Source: Pararhodonellum marinum
Lineage (GTDB): Bacteria; Bacteroidota; Bacteroidia; Cytophagales; Cyclobacteriaceae
Length of the DNA stretch: 64,000 nucleotides
Assembly: GCF_015354735.1 (NCBI RefSeq)
Contig: NZ_JACEFJ010000018.1
Coordinates: 31,147-95,146 of the forward strand
Direction of reading: 5' to 3'
The notes below the pieces were generated by a model. That model made no database searches and had not been told where the DNA came from. It saw only the letters and a list, made by a program, of their open reading frames with translations. Below, in pieces: positions 47,523 to 56,415 of the stretch; position 1 is the stretch's first letter, and each line of letters opens with the position of its first letter. The translations under genes and the position numbers were made by a program.

Positions 47523-48241
47523 AGAAATTCCAGAACCTCGAAGCCTTGAATGAACGTACGGCCAAACTTTTTATTCAGATTGCCAATGAGGCGATATCAG
47601 AAAAAGGTCGTTTTACAGTTGCCTTGACAGGCGGGTCTTCTCCAAATGGTCTTTACAAACTGCTGGCCGAAGATGAGAATAGCAGAAAAATTGACTGGTC
47701 TAAGGTGTTTGTTTTTTGGGGTGATGAGCGATGGGTCCCTTTACACAGTGAACAAAGCAATGCCGGAGCGGCATTCAAAGCGCTTTTAAATCAACTCCCT
47801 GTTCCAAAAGATCAGATTTTCCCTATGTTTAAGGAAGGTGTTTCTCCTGAAGCCTATGCCAAGACTTATGAATCCTTACTTGAAGCGCATTTGGAGGATT
47901 CTAAGCACTTTGATTTGATTTTATTAGGGATGGGGGATGACGGTCATACAGCCTCCTTATTTCCTGGAGAAGCTGTGTTGGAAGAAAAAGAAAAGAAAGT
48001 TGATGCGTACTTTTTGAAATCGCAGGATATGTATAGAGTTACACTTACTGCTCCACTGATAAACGAGGGGAAAAATATTATCTTCTTGGTTTTTGGAGAG
48101 AAAAAGATGGATGCACTGTATCAGGTTTTGGAAGGAAATGAAACCTATCATAAGTTCCCTACGAAACTCATAAAACCCAAATCGGGTAAAATTTATTTGA
48201 TGGTAGATCAAATGGCAGCCTCAAAACTGAAAAAGCATTAG
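47516..48241 (+). CDS. pgl: 6-phosphogluconolactonase
   Basis: 241 residues with [19 protein letters not shown] (phosphate-binding), [20 protein letters not shown] and [16 protein letters not shown], the three hallmark motifs of the SugarP_isomerase-type lactonase. It hydrolyses 6-phosphogluconolactone made by Zwf. The start overlaps the zwf stop by 7 bp, so translation is coupled. Confidence 0.95.
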   Translation: MLEKFQNLEALNERTAKLFIQIANEAISEKGRFTVALTGGSSPNGLYKLLAEDENSRKIDWSKVFVFWGDERWVPLHSEQSNAGAAFKALLNQLPVPKDQIFPMFKEGVSPEAYAKTYESLLEAHLEDSKHFDLILLGMGDDGHTASLFPGEAVLEEKEKKVDAYFLKSQDMYRVTLTAPLINEGKNIIFLVFGEKKMDALYQVLEGNETYHKFPTKLIKPKSGKIYLMVDQMAASKLKKH

Positions 48242-48438
48242 ATAATTGAAAAAACTGCCTTAAGGAAGACCTTTAAACATCAAAATCCTGATTATTAATT
48301 TCGGTTTTTTCTTTTTATGATTTCAATTGTCTTTTAGCTTTGTATGTGTGTCGGAAATTTCCAATGTCAAACAGGTTTGAACCATAAAAGCCGGTTAAAC
48401 AAAATAAAAAGTTAATTTAACTTTGTGTTTTTCAATTT

Positions 48439-49026
48439 ATGCTCATGGAGTCACTTCACAATTATCTTAATAGATATATTTCAACTCCAATTTCAAAAGA
48501 AGAATTTGAAGTTATCAAAAGCCATTTTACCCCAAAGAAAATAAAGAAAAGACAATTTTTTTTAGTTGAGGGAGAAATCTCTAAACACTTCGCTTTTATT
48601 TTAAAAGGTGCAATGCGCAAATATTATGTAGATGACAAAGGAAAAGAACATACAACAAACCTATTTGTGGAGAATTGGTGGGTGAGTGACCGAGAGAGTT
48701 TTGTCATGTCAACACCAAGTATCTACAATATAGATGCCTGGGAAGATTGTGAAATACTTCTGATTTCAAAAGAAAGTTTAGCCAAATTATTAAATAAAAG
48801 TCAAGCTTTTAATGAGATGATATTGAAGCTTGACGAGAGAAATAATATTGCTACACAAAAAAGAATAACATCCACCATTAGCGCAACCGCCAAAGTTCGT
48901 TATGATGATTTTGTGACTAGTTATCCTGAATTTTTACAACGCTTTCCCCAACACCTCATTGCCTCTTACCTTGGTATCACAAAAGACACCTTAAGCCGGA
49001 TTCGCAAACAGACCGTTCACAAATAA
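48439..49026 (+). CDS. Crp/Fnr-family transcriptional regulator
   Basis: 195 residues: a cNMP-binding fold (LVEGEISKHFAFILKGAMRKYYVDDKGKEH) and a terminal HTH (HLIASYLGITKDTLSRIRKQ). A Bacteroidota-type -7 element, TAACTTTG, lies at 48418-48425, 14 bp before the start, though no matching -33 was found. It is the first of a possible regulatory unit upstream of the pirin cluster. Ligand unknown. Confidence 0.88.
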   Translation: MLMESLHNYLNRYISTPISKEEFEVIKSHFTPKKIKKRQFFLVEGEISKHFAFILKGAMRKYYVDDKGKEHTTNLFVENWWVSDRESFVMSTPSIYNIDAWEDCEILLISKESLAKLLNKSQAFNEMILKLDERNNIATQKRITSTISATAKVRYDDFVTSYPEFLQRFPQHLIASYLGITKDTLSRIRKQTVHK

Positions 49027-49286
49027 GTTATATTTTGACTTCATTTTTTTATTTTGTAGGCATTTGTCTATGTTTTTTATCGACATTTATCATCGTTTTT
49101 TTCTTTCTATTGAAATAAATTTGTTTAAGAAATTTAGATCAAAACAATGGAAAAGACTCCCGAAATAAAGCTTTAAGCATTACTTCGACCTGAAAATAGT
49201 GTAGTTGTACTATATGACCACAAAACATATCAGTCAACTCATCTTGAACTGTGAACAAGGGGGTACAGCCTTTAAAAATTTAAAAT

Positions 49287-50168
49287 ATGAAAAAGAAAAC
49301 CAGTTTCTCGACAAAAGGGCAAAGGGCTGATATCGGTGATTTAACAATTTACCGAATGTTAGCGAACAGATATACCGATGCAGTTGGTCCATTTGTATTT
49401 TTAGACCACATTGTTCCAAAAATGCACCCATCTACTATGAACAGTGGAACCGGTGCACATCCCCATAGAGGTATAGCGACATTAAGTTATATCATGGAAG
49501 GAGAAGATGAGCATTTTGACAGTGCGGGAAATTATGCGAAAGTTTATTCCGGTGGCATTCAATGGATGAAAGCCGGAAATGGAATTATTCATGATGAAAC
49601 GCTGAATATAGATTCCCAGACAGGAAGTAACCGTACCCATGCCTTTCAATTTTGGATTAACCTTCCTGCAAAGAATAAAGCTGAAAAACCGGAGTATTTG
49701 GCAGTTCAAAGCAATGAAGTACCGCAAAAGAAATTGCCAAATAACGCTGGCCGGATAAAAGTAATAGTGGGTAATTTCGAAGATTTGAATTCTAAAATAC
49801 CAAATTATTCAGAGCAGTTTTTATATCATATTCAGCTTGAACCCGGTAAGAATTTCACCATTTCCATTGACCAAAGAATCGAGGTTGCGGCATTCTTACC
49901 GACTAAAGATGCTACACTCAACGATGAGGAATTTCAGGCAGGAGAATTTGTGGAATTTGACAGGAATGCCGGTGAGATCGTATTTGACAACAAATTACCT
50001 GAAGCTGCGGATATTTTACTGTTCGGTGGTGAACCCTACACCGAACCTATTGTCGCGGAAGGTCCATTTGTGATGAACAGCCGAGTCGAAATAGCAGAAG
50101 CTTACCGCGACTTTTATGCCGGGAAGTACGGAAATATTAAGTATGAAAAAAGCGAATCAAATTATTAG
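49287..50168 (+). CDS. Pirin-family protein (two-cupin)
   Basis: 293 residues. The N-terminal cupin has the metal-ligand motif GAHPHRGIATLSYIMEGE and GIQWMKAGNGIIHDE; the C-terminal pirin domain follows (GEIVFDNKLPEAADILLFGGEPYTEPI). Family members bind Fe or another metal; some oxidise quercetin. It starts a same-strand run with a YjdI-like protein, a second pirin, GNATs and an esterase. Confidence 0.9.
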   Translation: MKKKTSFSTKGQRADIGDLTIYRMLANRYTDAVGPFVFLDHIVPKMHPSTMNSGTGAHPHRGIATLSYIMEGEDEHFDSAGNYAKVYSGGIQWMKAGNGIIHDETLNIDSQTGSNRTHAFQFWINLPAKNKAEKPEYLAVQSNEVPQKKLPNNAGRIKVIVGNFEDLNSKIPNYSEQFLYHIQLEPGKNFTISIDQRIEVAAFLPTKDATLNDEEFQAGEFVEFDRNAGEIVFDNKLPEAADILLFGGEPYTEPIVAEGPFVMNSRVEIAEAYRDFYAGKYGNIKYEKSESNY

Positions 50169-50239
50169 CGTTTGTCATAAAATTTAACGCATTGCCCTTC
50201 GTCTTTCAAGGGTTTTAACAGCTGTTGAAATGGAACAAT

Positions 50240-50461
50240 ATGGAAAAACATGAATATCAAAATGGAGAAGTAACCATTTTATGGAAACCAAAATTACGCA
50301 TTCACGCAGGAGTTTGTGTAAGGACATTGCCAAAGGTATACGATCCAAAAGCACGTCCGTGGATAAAAGCCGGGAATGCGACGGCACAGGAACTGATAGA
50401 TCAGGTTGCAAAATGTCCATCCGGAGCATTAAGTATAAAAAAAGAACCCGATTATGAATGA
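50240..50461 (+). CDS. YjdI-like divergent 4Fe-4S mono-cluster protein with a Cys-to-Arg change
   Basis: 73 residues from MEKHEY. VCVRTLPKVYDPKARPWI and CPSGALS are the Fer4_19 (YjdI) signature. The family normally has a Cys about 6 residues before Cys26 (C-x5-C); here that residue is Arg20, codon CGC at 50297-50299, one transition from TGC. Remaining cysteines are Cys26 and Cys59. Pairing with a CG-type GNAT (51471) parallels E. coli yjdI-yjdJ. Cluster binding may be lost or altered. Confidence 0.8.
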   Translation: MEKHEYQNGEVTILWKPKLRIHAGVCVRTLPKVYDPKARPWIKAGNATAQELIDQVAKCPSGALSIKKEPDYE

Positions 50462-50520
50462 AGTTTTAATATGGGAATACACGAGGTGGATCTATTGAGT
50501 TAAAAATTTAAATGTTAATT

Positions 50521-51435
50521 ATGCTTGATCTTGTTATAGAAGCCCGACAGGCTGAACTCTCTTCAGGTTTTGCAGTGAAACGCATCCTACCTTATCGGCT
50601 TCGCAGAATGATTGGACCGTTTATTTTTATGGATCACGGTGGCCCGTTAAATATGCCGAAAGGTTCAATTAGCAATCTTGATGTGTTGCCGCACCCCCAT
50701 ATTGGTTTGTCCACAGTAAGCTATTTGTTTAGTGGGAATGTGACTCATAGAGATAGTCTTGGAGTAGAGCAGGTGATAAAACCGGGTGAGGTAAATTGGA
50801 TGACTGCCGGGAAAGGCATTGCACACAGTGAACGGTTTGAAGATCCGGCGATGTTGGCGGGAGGAGAACTCGAAATGATACAAACATGGGTAGCACTTCC
50901 CGAAAAGGATGAAGAAAACGATCCTTCCTTTAGCAACTATAAACCTGAACAGCTTCCCATTTTTACGGATACCGGTGTTTGGATGCGCTTGATTGCAGGA
51001 GATGCTTATGGCTTGAAAAGCAATGTCAAGACCCATTCCCCCTTGTTTTATGTACACGTCGTGCTGGATCAGGATGTACATTTTGGATTGCCTTCCGGGC
51101 ATAGCGAAAGAGGGGCATATATTGTCAAGGGTAGTGTCGAAGTAAACGGGACCACCTACACATCAGGAAATCTGATGGTATTCACCAAAGGGGTTGACCC
51201 ATTGATTATAGCCAAAGAAAAAACCACATTGATGATGCTAGGTGGTGAACACCTGGGCGATCGGTTTATATGGTGGAATTTTGTATCCAGTAGAAAAGAT
51301 AGAATTGATCAGGCCAAGGAGGACTGGAAACAGGGACGTATTGATTTACCGCCATTGGACAATGAAGAGTATGTACCCTTGCCTGAAGACAAAAGCAGAC
51401 CGGCAGGTGGCCCTCCCCCAAATGCCCTTTCCTAA
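50521..51435 (+). CDS. Pirin-family protein (second copy)
   Basis: 304 residues from MLDLVI (a Met three codons earlier is also possible). Cupin motifs: VLPHPHIGLSTVSYLFSGN and EVNWMTAGKGIAHSER. The C-terminal pirin domain has LMMLGGEHLGDRFIWWNFVS. It is from a different pirin subgroup than the 49287 product (GPFIFMDHGGP, YhhW/YhaK-like ending in AGGPPPNALS). Probably in one operon with the YjdI-like and GNAT genes. Confidence 0.9.
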   Translation: MLDLVIEARQAELSSGFAVKRILPYRLRRMIGPFIFMDHGGPLNMPKGSISNLDVLPHPHIGLSTVSYLFSGNVTHRDSLGVEQVIKPGEVNWMTAGKGIAHSERFEDPAMLAGGELEMIQTWVALPEKDEENDPSFSNYKPEQLPIFTDTGVWMRLIAGDAYGLKSNVKTHSPLFYVHVVLDQDVHFGLPSGHSERGAYIVKGSVEVNGTTYTSGNLMVFTKGVDPLIIAKEKTTLMMLGGEHLGDRFIWWNFVSSRKDRIDQAKEDWKQGRIDLPPLDNEEYVPLPEDKSRPAGGPPPNALS

Positions 51436-51470
51436 GTAATCAGAACAAAGTCTTAAGACAATTAGAAATT

Positions 51471-51755
51471 ATGGAAATATTAATAAAAGAAAACGGCAAC
51501 AAAGGCTTTGCAATGGCACGGGAAGATGAGAAACGTGCCGGGATGATGACCTATTCCATCGCAGGTAATGCTTTGATTATTATAGATTATACAGAAGTGG
51601 ATCCGGCATATAACGGTAAAGGTGTTGGCAAACAAATGCTCGACAAAATCGTGGAAATGGCCAGAGAAAAAAATATTAAGATTATTCCACTATGCCCATT
51701 TGCGGCATCTGTGTTCAAAAAATCGGATGAAATCAAGGATGTTTTAAAATCATAA
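51471..51755 (+). CDS. Small GNAT acetyltransferase (CG-type, YjdJ-like)
   Basis: 94 residues: DYTEVDPAYNGKGVGKQMLDKIVEMAREKNIKIIPLCPFAASVFKK. This compact GNAT fold has the acetyl-CoA-binding GKGVGK and the conserved Cys in PLCPFA that defines the Acetyltransf_CG group. It follows a YjdI-like gene and a pirin, as yjdJ does yjdI in enterobacteria. Substrate unknown. Confidence 0.86.
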   Translation: MEILIKENGNKGFAMAREDEKRAGMMTYSIAGNALIIIDYTEVDPAYNGKGVGKQMLDKIVEMAREKNIKIIPLCPFAASVFKKSDEIKDVLKS

Positions 51756-51864
51756 TCTATCCTTCTTTTAAGTCCTATCGAAGAACATCAAAAGACAGAT
51801 TACCGATACTCTGAAATTAGCCTATTAAAGAACACGTTAACCTATTAATTTAAAATCAAGCACC

Positions 51865-52845
51865 ATGTCACAAATCATTCCCGGGGAAAAAGACCCGAAC
51901 ATTTCAAAAAAAACAAGAGCTTTCCTTGAAGTATTGAACAGTGGTGATGGGCCACCTTTGGAGGAGTTATCTCCTAAAGATGCCCGTCAAGTCCTTGTGG
52001 ATGCACAAAATTCAGTGTCCTATGATTACAGCGATATTGAAGAAACAGAAAGAACCATTACGCAGGATGGTCTAACCATCAACATTCATATCGTAAAACC
52101 GAAAGGGGCCAAGGAGAAGCTCCCCGTGTTTATGTTTTTCCATGGTGGTGGATGGGTGCTGGGGGATTATCCAACACACAAACGTTTGGTAAGGGACTTG
52201 GTCGTAAAAAGCGGTGCAGTAGCGGTCTTTCCCGATTATACGCCTACGCCCGATGCACAATTTCCATTGGCCATCAATCAAGGCTATGCAGCTACGAAAT
52301 GGGTATCCGAAAATGGAGATGCTATCGGTGTTGATAGTTCCCGACTGGCGGTGGCCGGGAACAGCGTGGGAGGAAATATGTCCACTGTGGTGGCATTAAT
52401 GGCTAAAGAAAAAAAAGGACCGAAGCTGGCTTTTCAACTCTTGTTATGGCCGCTTGTCGATTCCGACACAAGCCGACCATCCTATAAGAAGTTTGCGCAG
52501 GGCAGGTTCCTGACCACACCAATTATGGAATGGATGTGGGATATGTACCTACCCAATCCTGAAGATCGGAAGCAAAAATATGTTTCACCTATTAATGCAG
52601 CCTTGGAAGAATTGGAAGGATTGCCACCCGCATTGATTCAGGTTGCAGAAAATGACATCTTATATGATGAAGGAGTCGCTTACGGCCGCAAACTGGATGA
52701 AGCGGGAGTACCCGTCACGGTTACAGTGGTCAATGGGATGATACACGATTATGGGATGTTGAATCCATTGTCGCACGTTCCAGGGGTTCAAGAAGCATTG
52801 ACACAAGCTTCAGCCGTTTTGCGTGAAGCATTGTTTACAGCATAA
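51865..52845 (+). CDS. Esterase/lipase of the hormone-sensitive-lipase (GDXG) family
   Basis: 326 residues. The HSL oxyanion motif FFHGGGWVLGDYPTHKRL is followed by the nucleophile in VAGNSVGGNMS, Asp in VAENDILYDEG and His in MIHDYGM. It is an alpha/beta hydrolase acting on short-chain esters; no signal peptide, so cytosolic. It lies 110 bp after the GNAT gene on the same strand. Confidence 0.92.
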   Translation: MSQIIPGEKDPNISKKTRAFLEVLNSGDGPPLEELSPKDARQVLVDAQNSVSYDYSDIEETERTITQDGLTINIHIVKPKGAKEKLPVFMFFHGGGWVLGDYPTHKRLVRDLVVKSGAVAVFPDYTPTPDAQFPLAINQGYAATKWVSENGDAIGVDSSRLAVAGNSVGGNMSTVVALMAKEKKGPKLAFQLLLWPLVDSDTSRPSYKKFAQGRFLTTPIMEWMWDMYLPNPEDRKQKYVSPINAALEELEGLPPALIQVAENDILYDEGVAYGRKLDEAGVPVTVTVVNGMIHDYGMLNPLSHVPGVQEALTQASAVLREALFTA

Positions 52846-52914
52846 GATGTTTAGAGCAAAAACAGCGTCAGCGAACGTTGGGGCTGAAAAAAAAGTTTAT
52901 TTTAAGAATTCGCG

Positions 52915-53403
52915 ATGGAAAATGAATATGTAATTCCCGCTAATACACGAATTGGCCATGTGCATCTAAAAGTTGCAGACTTAAGTCGTTCGATAAGGTT
53001 TTATTGCGATTTACTGGGTTTTGAGATCATAAATAAAATTGGGGAAGAGGCTGTTTTTATATCAGCTGGGGGCTACCATCATCATATTGGTTTGAATACT
53101 TGGTATAGCAAAAATAGTCCAAGGGCTGATATACACAGTGTAGGGTTGTTCCATACTGCAATAGTATATCCGACTAAAAAAGACTTGGCCATAATATACA
53201 ACAGACTGAGTATCGCCCAATATCCTTTCACAGGGTTTGCTGACCACGGTGTATCTTTAGCGCTTTATCTAGACGACCCTGATGGCAATGGAGTTGAACT
53301 ATATTGGGACAAGCCCAAAGAAGATTGGCCCCAAAAAGAGGATGGTTCAATTCTAATGTATACCAAAAGGCTGGACATACAGGATTTATTGAAAGAATTG
53401 TAA
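52915..53403 (+). CDS. VOC-family (glyoxalase/extradiol dioxygenase-like) protein
   Basis: 162 residues with a paired VOC module: IGHVHLKVADLSRSIRFYCDLLGFEI begins the first, and LFHTAIVYPTKKDLAIIYNRL plus DDPDGNGVELYWDKP the second. Metal-ligand candidates are the His in HVHLK, the His in LFHTA and Glu in GVELYWD. It resembles proteins annotated as catechol-2,3-dioxygenase, but the reaction is unknown. Confidence 0.88.
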   Translation: MENEYVIPANTRIGHVHLKVADLSRSIRFYCDLLGFEIINKIGEEAVFISAGGYHHHIGLNTWYSKNSPRADIHSVGLFHTAIVYPTKKDLAIIYNRLSIAQYPFTGFADHGVSLALYLDDPDGNGVELYWDKPKEDWPQKEDGSILMYTKRLDIQDLLKEL

Positions 53404-53472
53404 ACTGTAGTAATTCCGGAAATGGAAGAAAACAACAAGGCATAAAAATCGTTTACCTTAACCGCAAAAAAG

Positions 53473-53790
53473 ATGAAACCACAATATGAAGATATACCAC
53501 TAATAAAAAATGAGGCTGTAAAACGGTTTGAAATTAAGGTAGATGGATATTATGCATTTATCAATTATGGTGAATTTGGTAAGCAAATCGCACTAGTACA
53601 CACCGAAGTTGAACCGGAATTAAAAGGAACGGGTGCCGCAAGTGCAATAATTGAAAAGACCTTACATTATCTCGAAGACCAGAATCTTAAGTTATTGCCA
53701 TTTTGTCCATTTGTATTCGCATATATAAAAAGGCATCCAGACTGGAAGCGTATTGTAAGTAAGAAATTTAAAGGCTATGACCAACTTTAA
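53473..53790 (+). CDS. Small GNAT acetyltransferase (CG-type)
   Basis: 105 residues. HTEVEPELKGTGAASAIIEKTLHYLEDQNLKLLPFCPFVFAYIKRHPDW gives the acetyl-CoA loop and the PFCPF Cys motif, as in the 51471 product. Two members of this group in one gene run is unusual. 69 bp after the VOC gene. Confidence 0.86.
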   Translation: MKPQYEDIPLIKNEAVKRFEIKVDGYYAFINYGEFGKQIALVHTEVEPELKGTGAASAIIEKTLHYLEDQNLKLLPFCPFVFAYIKRHPDWKRIVSKKFKGYDQL

Positions 53791-53937
53791 CAATTACAAG
53801 TTCTCAAGTGAAATCATATGGTAAAATGATTGAAGCGTTGAGTGACCTGAAAAAAGAAGGGTATGTGGGCCTTTAAAGAGAAAGACACCTGGATAAACAG
53901 ACTTCTAGACAACTACCTCAATTCATAATATTTACTT

Positions 53938-53957
53938 CATCATTCATCATTCCCCCA
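53938..53957. repeat. ATTCATCATTCCCC motif, copy 2
   Basis: CATCATTCATCATTCCCCC, directly before the second copy of the dispersed repeat. Compare 42803-42818 and 60462-60498. Confidence 0.5.
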
Positions 53958-53969
53958 TGCTTTGACCCT

Positions 53970-54014
53970 GCCATGAAAAAAGCCCAATGCGGGGCATCAG
54001 GCTTTGGTTTCGCA
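53970..54014. repeat. Dispersed repeat, copy 2
   Basis: Same order as 42831-42878: CTGCCATGAAAAAAGCCCAA through GGCTTTGGTTTCGCAG, with a few substitutions and small length differences. Arms AAAGCC/GGCTTT allow a hairpin. Confidence 0.65.
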
Positions 54015-54154
54015 GGGGAACATTCTTAAATTTTCATATACTACACTTATAGCAAAAGAAACTTTGAATATTAAAGGTTTCATTACCCAAAAAAAATTTC
54101 TCAAAATTTGATAAATGATGTAATTTTATTTTCATTTGATGAAAATTTCAACTT

Positions 54155-54529
54155 ATGAGACGGCAGCTTCTGGAATTGTTCCGGACATTTACCTACGGTA
54201 TAATTTGTCTCTACATAATATCTTTTTCTTTATGCATTGGCAATACTTCTGAGACCAGTCCTATTTACGTCCCTGAAGCGTCTTTTGAGAAACTCACCAA
54301 AAATACCGATACCACTTCTATAGACTGGAAAAACTTCTTTGTTTCAGGAAGCAATACTTTATCATTATTTTCCCCAAAAAATAACAAAAAACAACCCGTT
54401 GGATGTAGCAGTTTTTTTGGCTACCGGTTTTTCAATCCTTATCAATCATTTTTTGAATTAAGAATACACAAGGGATTTAATTACAGCAGCCTCTTGGATC
54501 AACTGCACCACATTCTTTTCTTTTTCTGA
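54155..54529 (+). CDS. Small secreted protein, function unknown
   Basis: 124 residues: a hydrophobic N-terminal segment (about 10-30) that could be a signal peptide, a polar middle, and a hydrophobic C-terminus ending LLDQLHHILFFF. The layout, though not the sequence, resembles the small secreted protein at 57513, which ends SHFFW. The two bracket the transporter operon. No family recognised. Confidence 0.5.
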   Translation: MRRQLLELFRTFTYGIICLYIISFSLCIGNTSETSPIYVPEASFEKLTKNTDTTSIDWKNFFVSGSNTLSLFSPKNNKKQPVGCSSFFGYRFFNPYQSFFELRIHKGFNYSSLLDQLHHILFFF

Positions 54530-54628
54530 TTTCAATCCAAACCTCCATTGCACAACAGTTCTAGTATAAGTTATGGAGCAATAACAATCCTGTTCAGTTA
54601 ATTATTTGGATTTTCTACCTTCTTATTA

Positions 54629-56302
54629 ATGGAAAATAAAACTTTGGCCAATGATGCCTGGGGTTCCAGGTTAGGCCTTATCCTTGCAATGGCAGGTAAT
54701 GCTGTGGGTCTGGGTAATTTCTTGCGCTTTCCCGTTCAGGCAGTCCAAAATGGGGGAGGGGCATTTATCATTCCTTATCTTGTTTGTTTTCTGATCCTGG
54801 GCATACCCCTCTTATTTATCGAGTGGTCTTCTGGACGATTTGGAGGTAAATATGGCAACCATAGTACCCCTTTCATTCTTGACACAATGGGAAAAGGGAG
54901 GATGTGGAAATACATTGGTGTGTTTGGCATCTTCACCAATATTGCGGTAGTGGCTTTTTATACATATATAGAGTCATGGAGTTTGACCTATGTCCTTCAT
55001 TCATTGATGGGCACCTTTGAAGGTATGTCTCAATCTCAAGTAGCCCAATTTTTTGATAACTACATTTCGATCAGTTCCAGCACTACCGGCATTCCATTTG
55101 AGCCTGTAGTGTTTTATATTCTAGTCTTATTGCTGAATGTATACATCCTATCAAAAGGACTCAGCGGGATAGAAAAAGCCTCTAAGATTGGGATGCCTCT
55201 TCTCATCTTATTTGGTATTATTCTGGCAATCAAAGCCCTCACTTTAGGAGAATCTGGACGATCAGAACAATTCCCCGATGCGAGCACATGGGATGGGTTG
55301 AATTTTCTTTGGACACCCCAGTATGACTCCCTGCTTAACCCAAAGGTTTGGTTGGCAGCTGCCGGGCAAATCTTCTTTACACTTTCTGTTGGGATGGGCA
55401 CCATCCAGTGTTATGCTTCTTACCTCAAGGCCAACGACGATATCGCATTGAATGCCGTTTCGGCTGGCTTTTTGAACGAGTTTGTAGAGGTGGTACTTGG
55501 CAGTTCAATTGTTATTCCCATAGCTGCTGGATTCTTAGGTCTGGATTGGGTATTGGAAAATGCAGGCTTTGGAATGGCCTTTCAAACCATGCCGTTTCTA
55601 TTTCAGCAATGGGGCACAGTAATGGCTGCATTTTCAGGGGTTTTTTGGTTTGGGTTGTTGTTTTTTGCAGGTATCACTTCATCTCTCGCCATGGGTACAC
55701 CTTGGATAGGATTTATGAAAGATGAATTTGATTGGGGCAGGAAAAAGGGAGCTTGGTCTTTTGGGCTGTTGGCTTTGATCATGGGATTACCGACCGTCTT
55801 TTTTTATCAACAGGGAGTTTTTGAGGAATACGACTATTGGGCAGGAACTGTCAGTCTTGTTATCTTTGCCTTATTGGAATCCATTTTGTTTTCTTGGATT
55901 TTTGGAATCAACAAAGGCTGGCGGGAAATCACCGATGGGGCTGACATCCATGTGCCTATTGCCTTTAAGTTTATCATCAAATATGTCACTCCATTACTGC
56001 TCCTTCTGGTTTTCATAGGAGCATTGGTTACGCCACAAGGTAATGATTGGACAACCAATATCCATAACTTATTGAGTGGTAATTCATGGCAATTGGATGA
56101 CAGCTCTATTATCAGGAAGTTGTCCCATTTTGAACTTAAAAACCAACTTGCGGAGGCAAAAACAGCACTTGATCGGGGAGTCATAGAAGATAGGATTTTC
56201 TATTCCAACTTGGCCAGAATCCTATTGGTATCACTCTTTCTATTCATCATTACATTGGTATTCTACGCAAGCAAAAGAAGGACTAAATTATCGTCAAAAT
56301 GA
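54629..56302 (+). CDS. Sodium-dependent symporter, NSS/SNF family
   Basis: 557 residues, with about 12 helices. AWGSRLGLILAMAGNAVGLGNFLRFP is the TM1 signature whose unwound region binds Na+ and the amino-acid-like substrate. NGGGAFIIPYLVCFLILGIPLLFIEW follows, as does the TM6-8 region FFTLSVGMGTIQCYASYL. Likely imports an amino acid with Na+. Its stop overlaps the ATG of a 38-residue membrane peptide (ATGA at 56299-56302), as in MetP-MetS-type transporters. Confidence 0.92.
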   Translation: MENKTLANDAWGSRLGLILAMAGNAVGLGNFLRFPVQAVQNGGGAFIIPYLVCFLILGIPLLFIEWSSGRFGGKYGNHSTPFILDTMGKGRMWKYIGVFGIFTNIAVVAFYTYIESWSLTYVLHSLMGTFEGMSQSQVAQFFDNYISISSSTTGIPFEPVVFYILVLLLNVYILSKGLSGIEKASKIGMPLLILFGIILAIKALTLGESGRSEQFPDASTWDGLNFLWTPQYDSLLNPKVWLAAAGQIFFTLSVGMGTIQCYASYLKANDDIALNAVSAGFLNEFVEVVLGSSIVIPIAAGFLGLDWVLENAGFGMAFQTMPFLFQQWGTVMAAFSGVFWFGLLFFAGITSSLAMGTPWIGFMKDEFDWGRKKGAWSFGLLALIMGLPTVFFYQQGVFEEYDYWAGTVSLVIFALLESILFSWIFGINKGWREITDGADIHVPIAFKFIIKYVTPLLLLLVFIGALVTPQGNDWTTNIHNLLSGNSWQLDDSSIIRKLSHFELKNQLAEAKTALDRGVIEDRIFYSNLARILLVSLFLFIITLVFYASKRRTKLSSK

Positions 56303-56415
56303 ACCTCATACCTTTTCTAGTACTCCTAGTTACCCAAAGTTTAGTGACCGGGGCAACTATTTATTTCTTACGGAAAGTCTTGAAAACGCCGTTGGAGGAC
56401 GAGGACAATCCATGA
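56299..56415 (+). CDS. 38-residue single-helix membrane peptide, probable NSS small subunit
   Basis: MNLIPFLVLLVTQSLVTGAT starts a one-helix peptide with a charged tail (RKVLKTPLEDEDNP). The ATG overlaps the stop of the NSS transporter by ATGA, and its own TGA overlaps the ATG of the next gene (56412), so all three are translationally coupled. MetS, the small subunit of the Corynebacterium NSS transporter MetP, is similarly short and located; sequence similarity is not claimed. Confidence 0.6.
   Translation: MNLIPFLVLLVTQSLVTGATIYFLRKVLKTPLEDEDNP

Larger units (their letters stand above)
53791..54154. other. Intergenic region with gene debris and repeats
   Basis: At 53828-53876 a frame reads MIEALSDLKKEGYVGL and stops, resembling the start of a small Bacteroidota family (ALNDLKKRGY); it is probably a fragment. 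The rest holds the ATTCATCATTC tract and the second copy of the 48-bp dispersed repeat. Confidence 0.45.
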
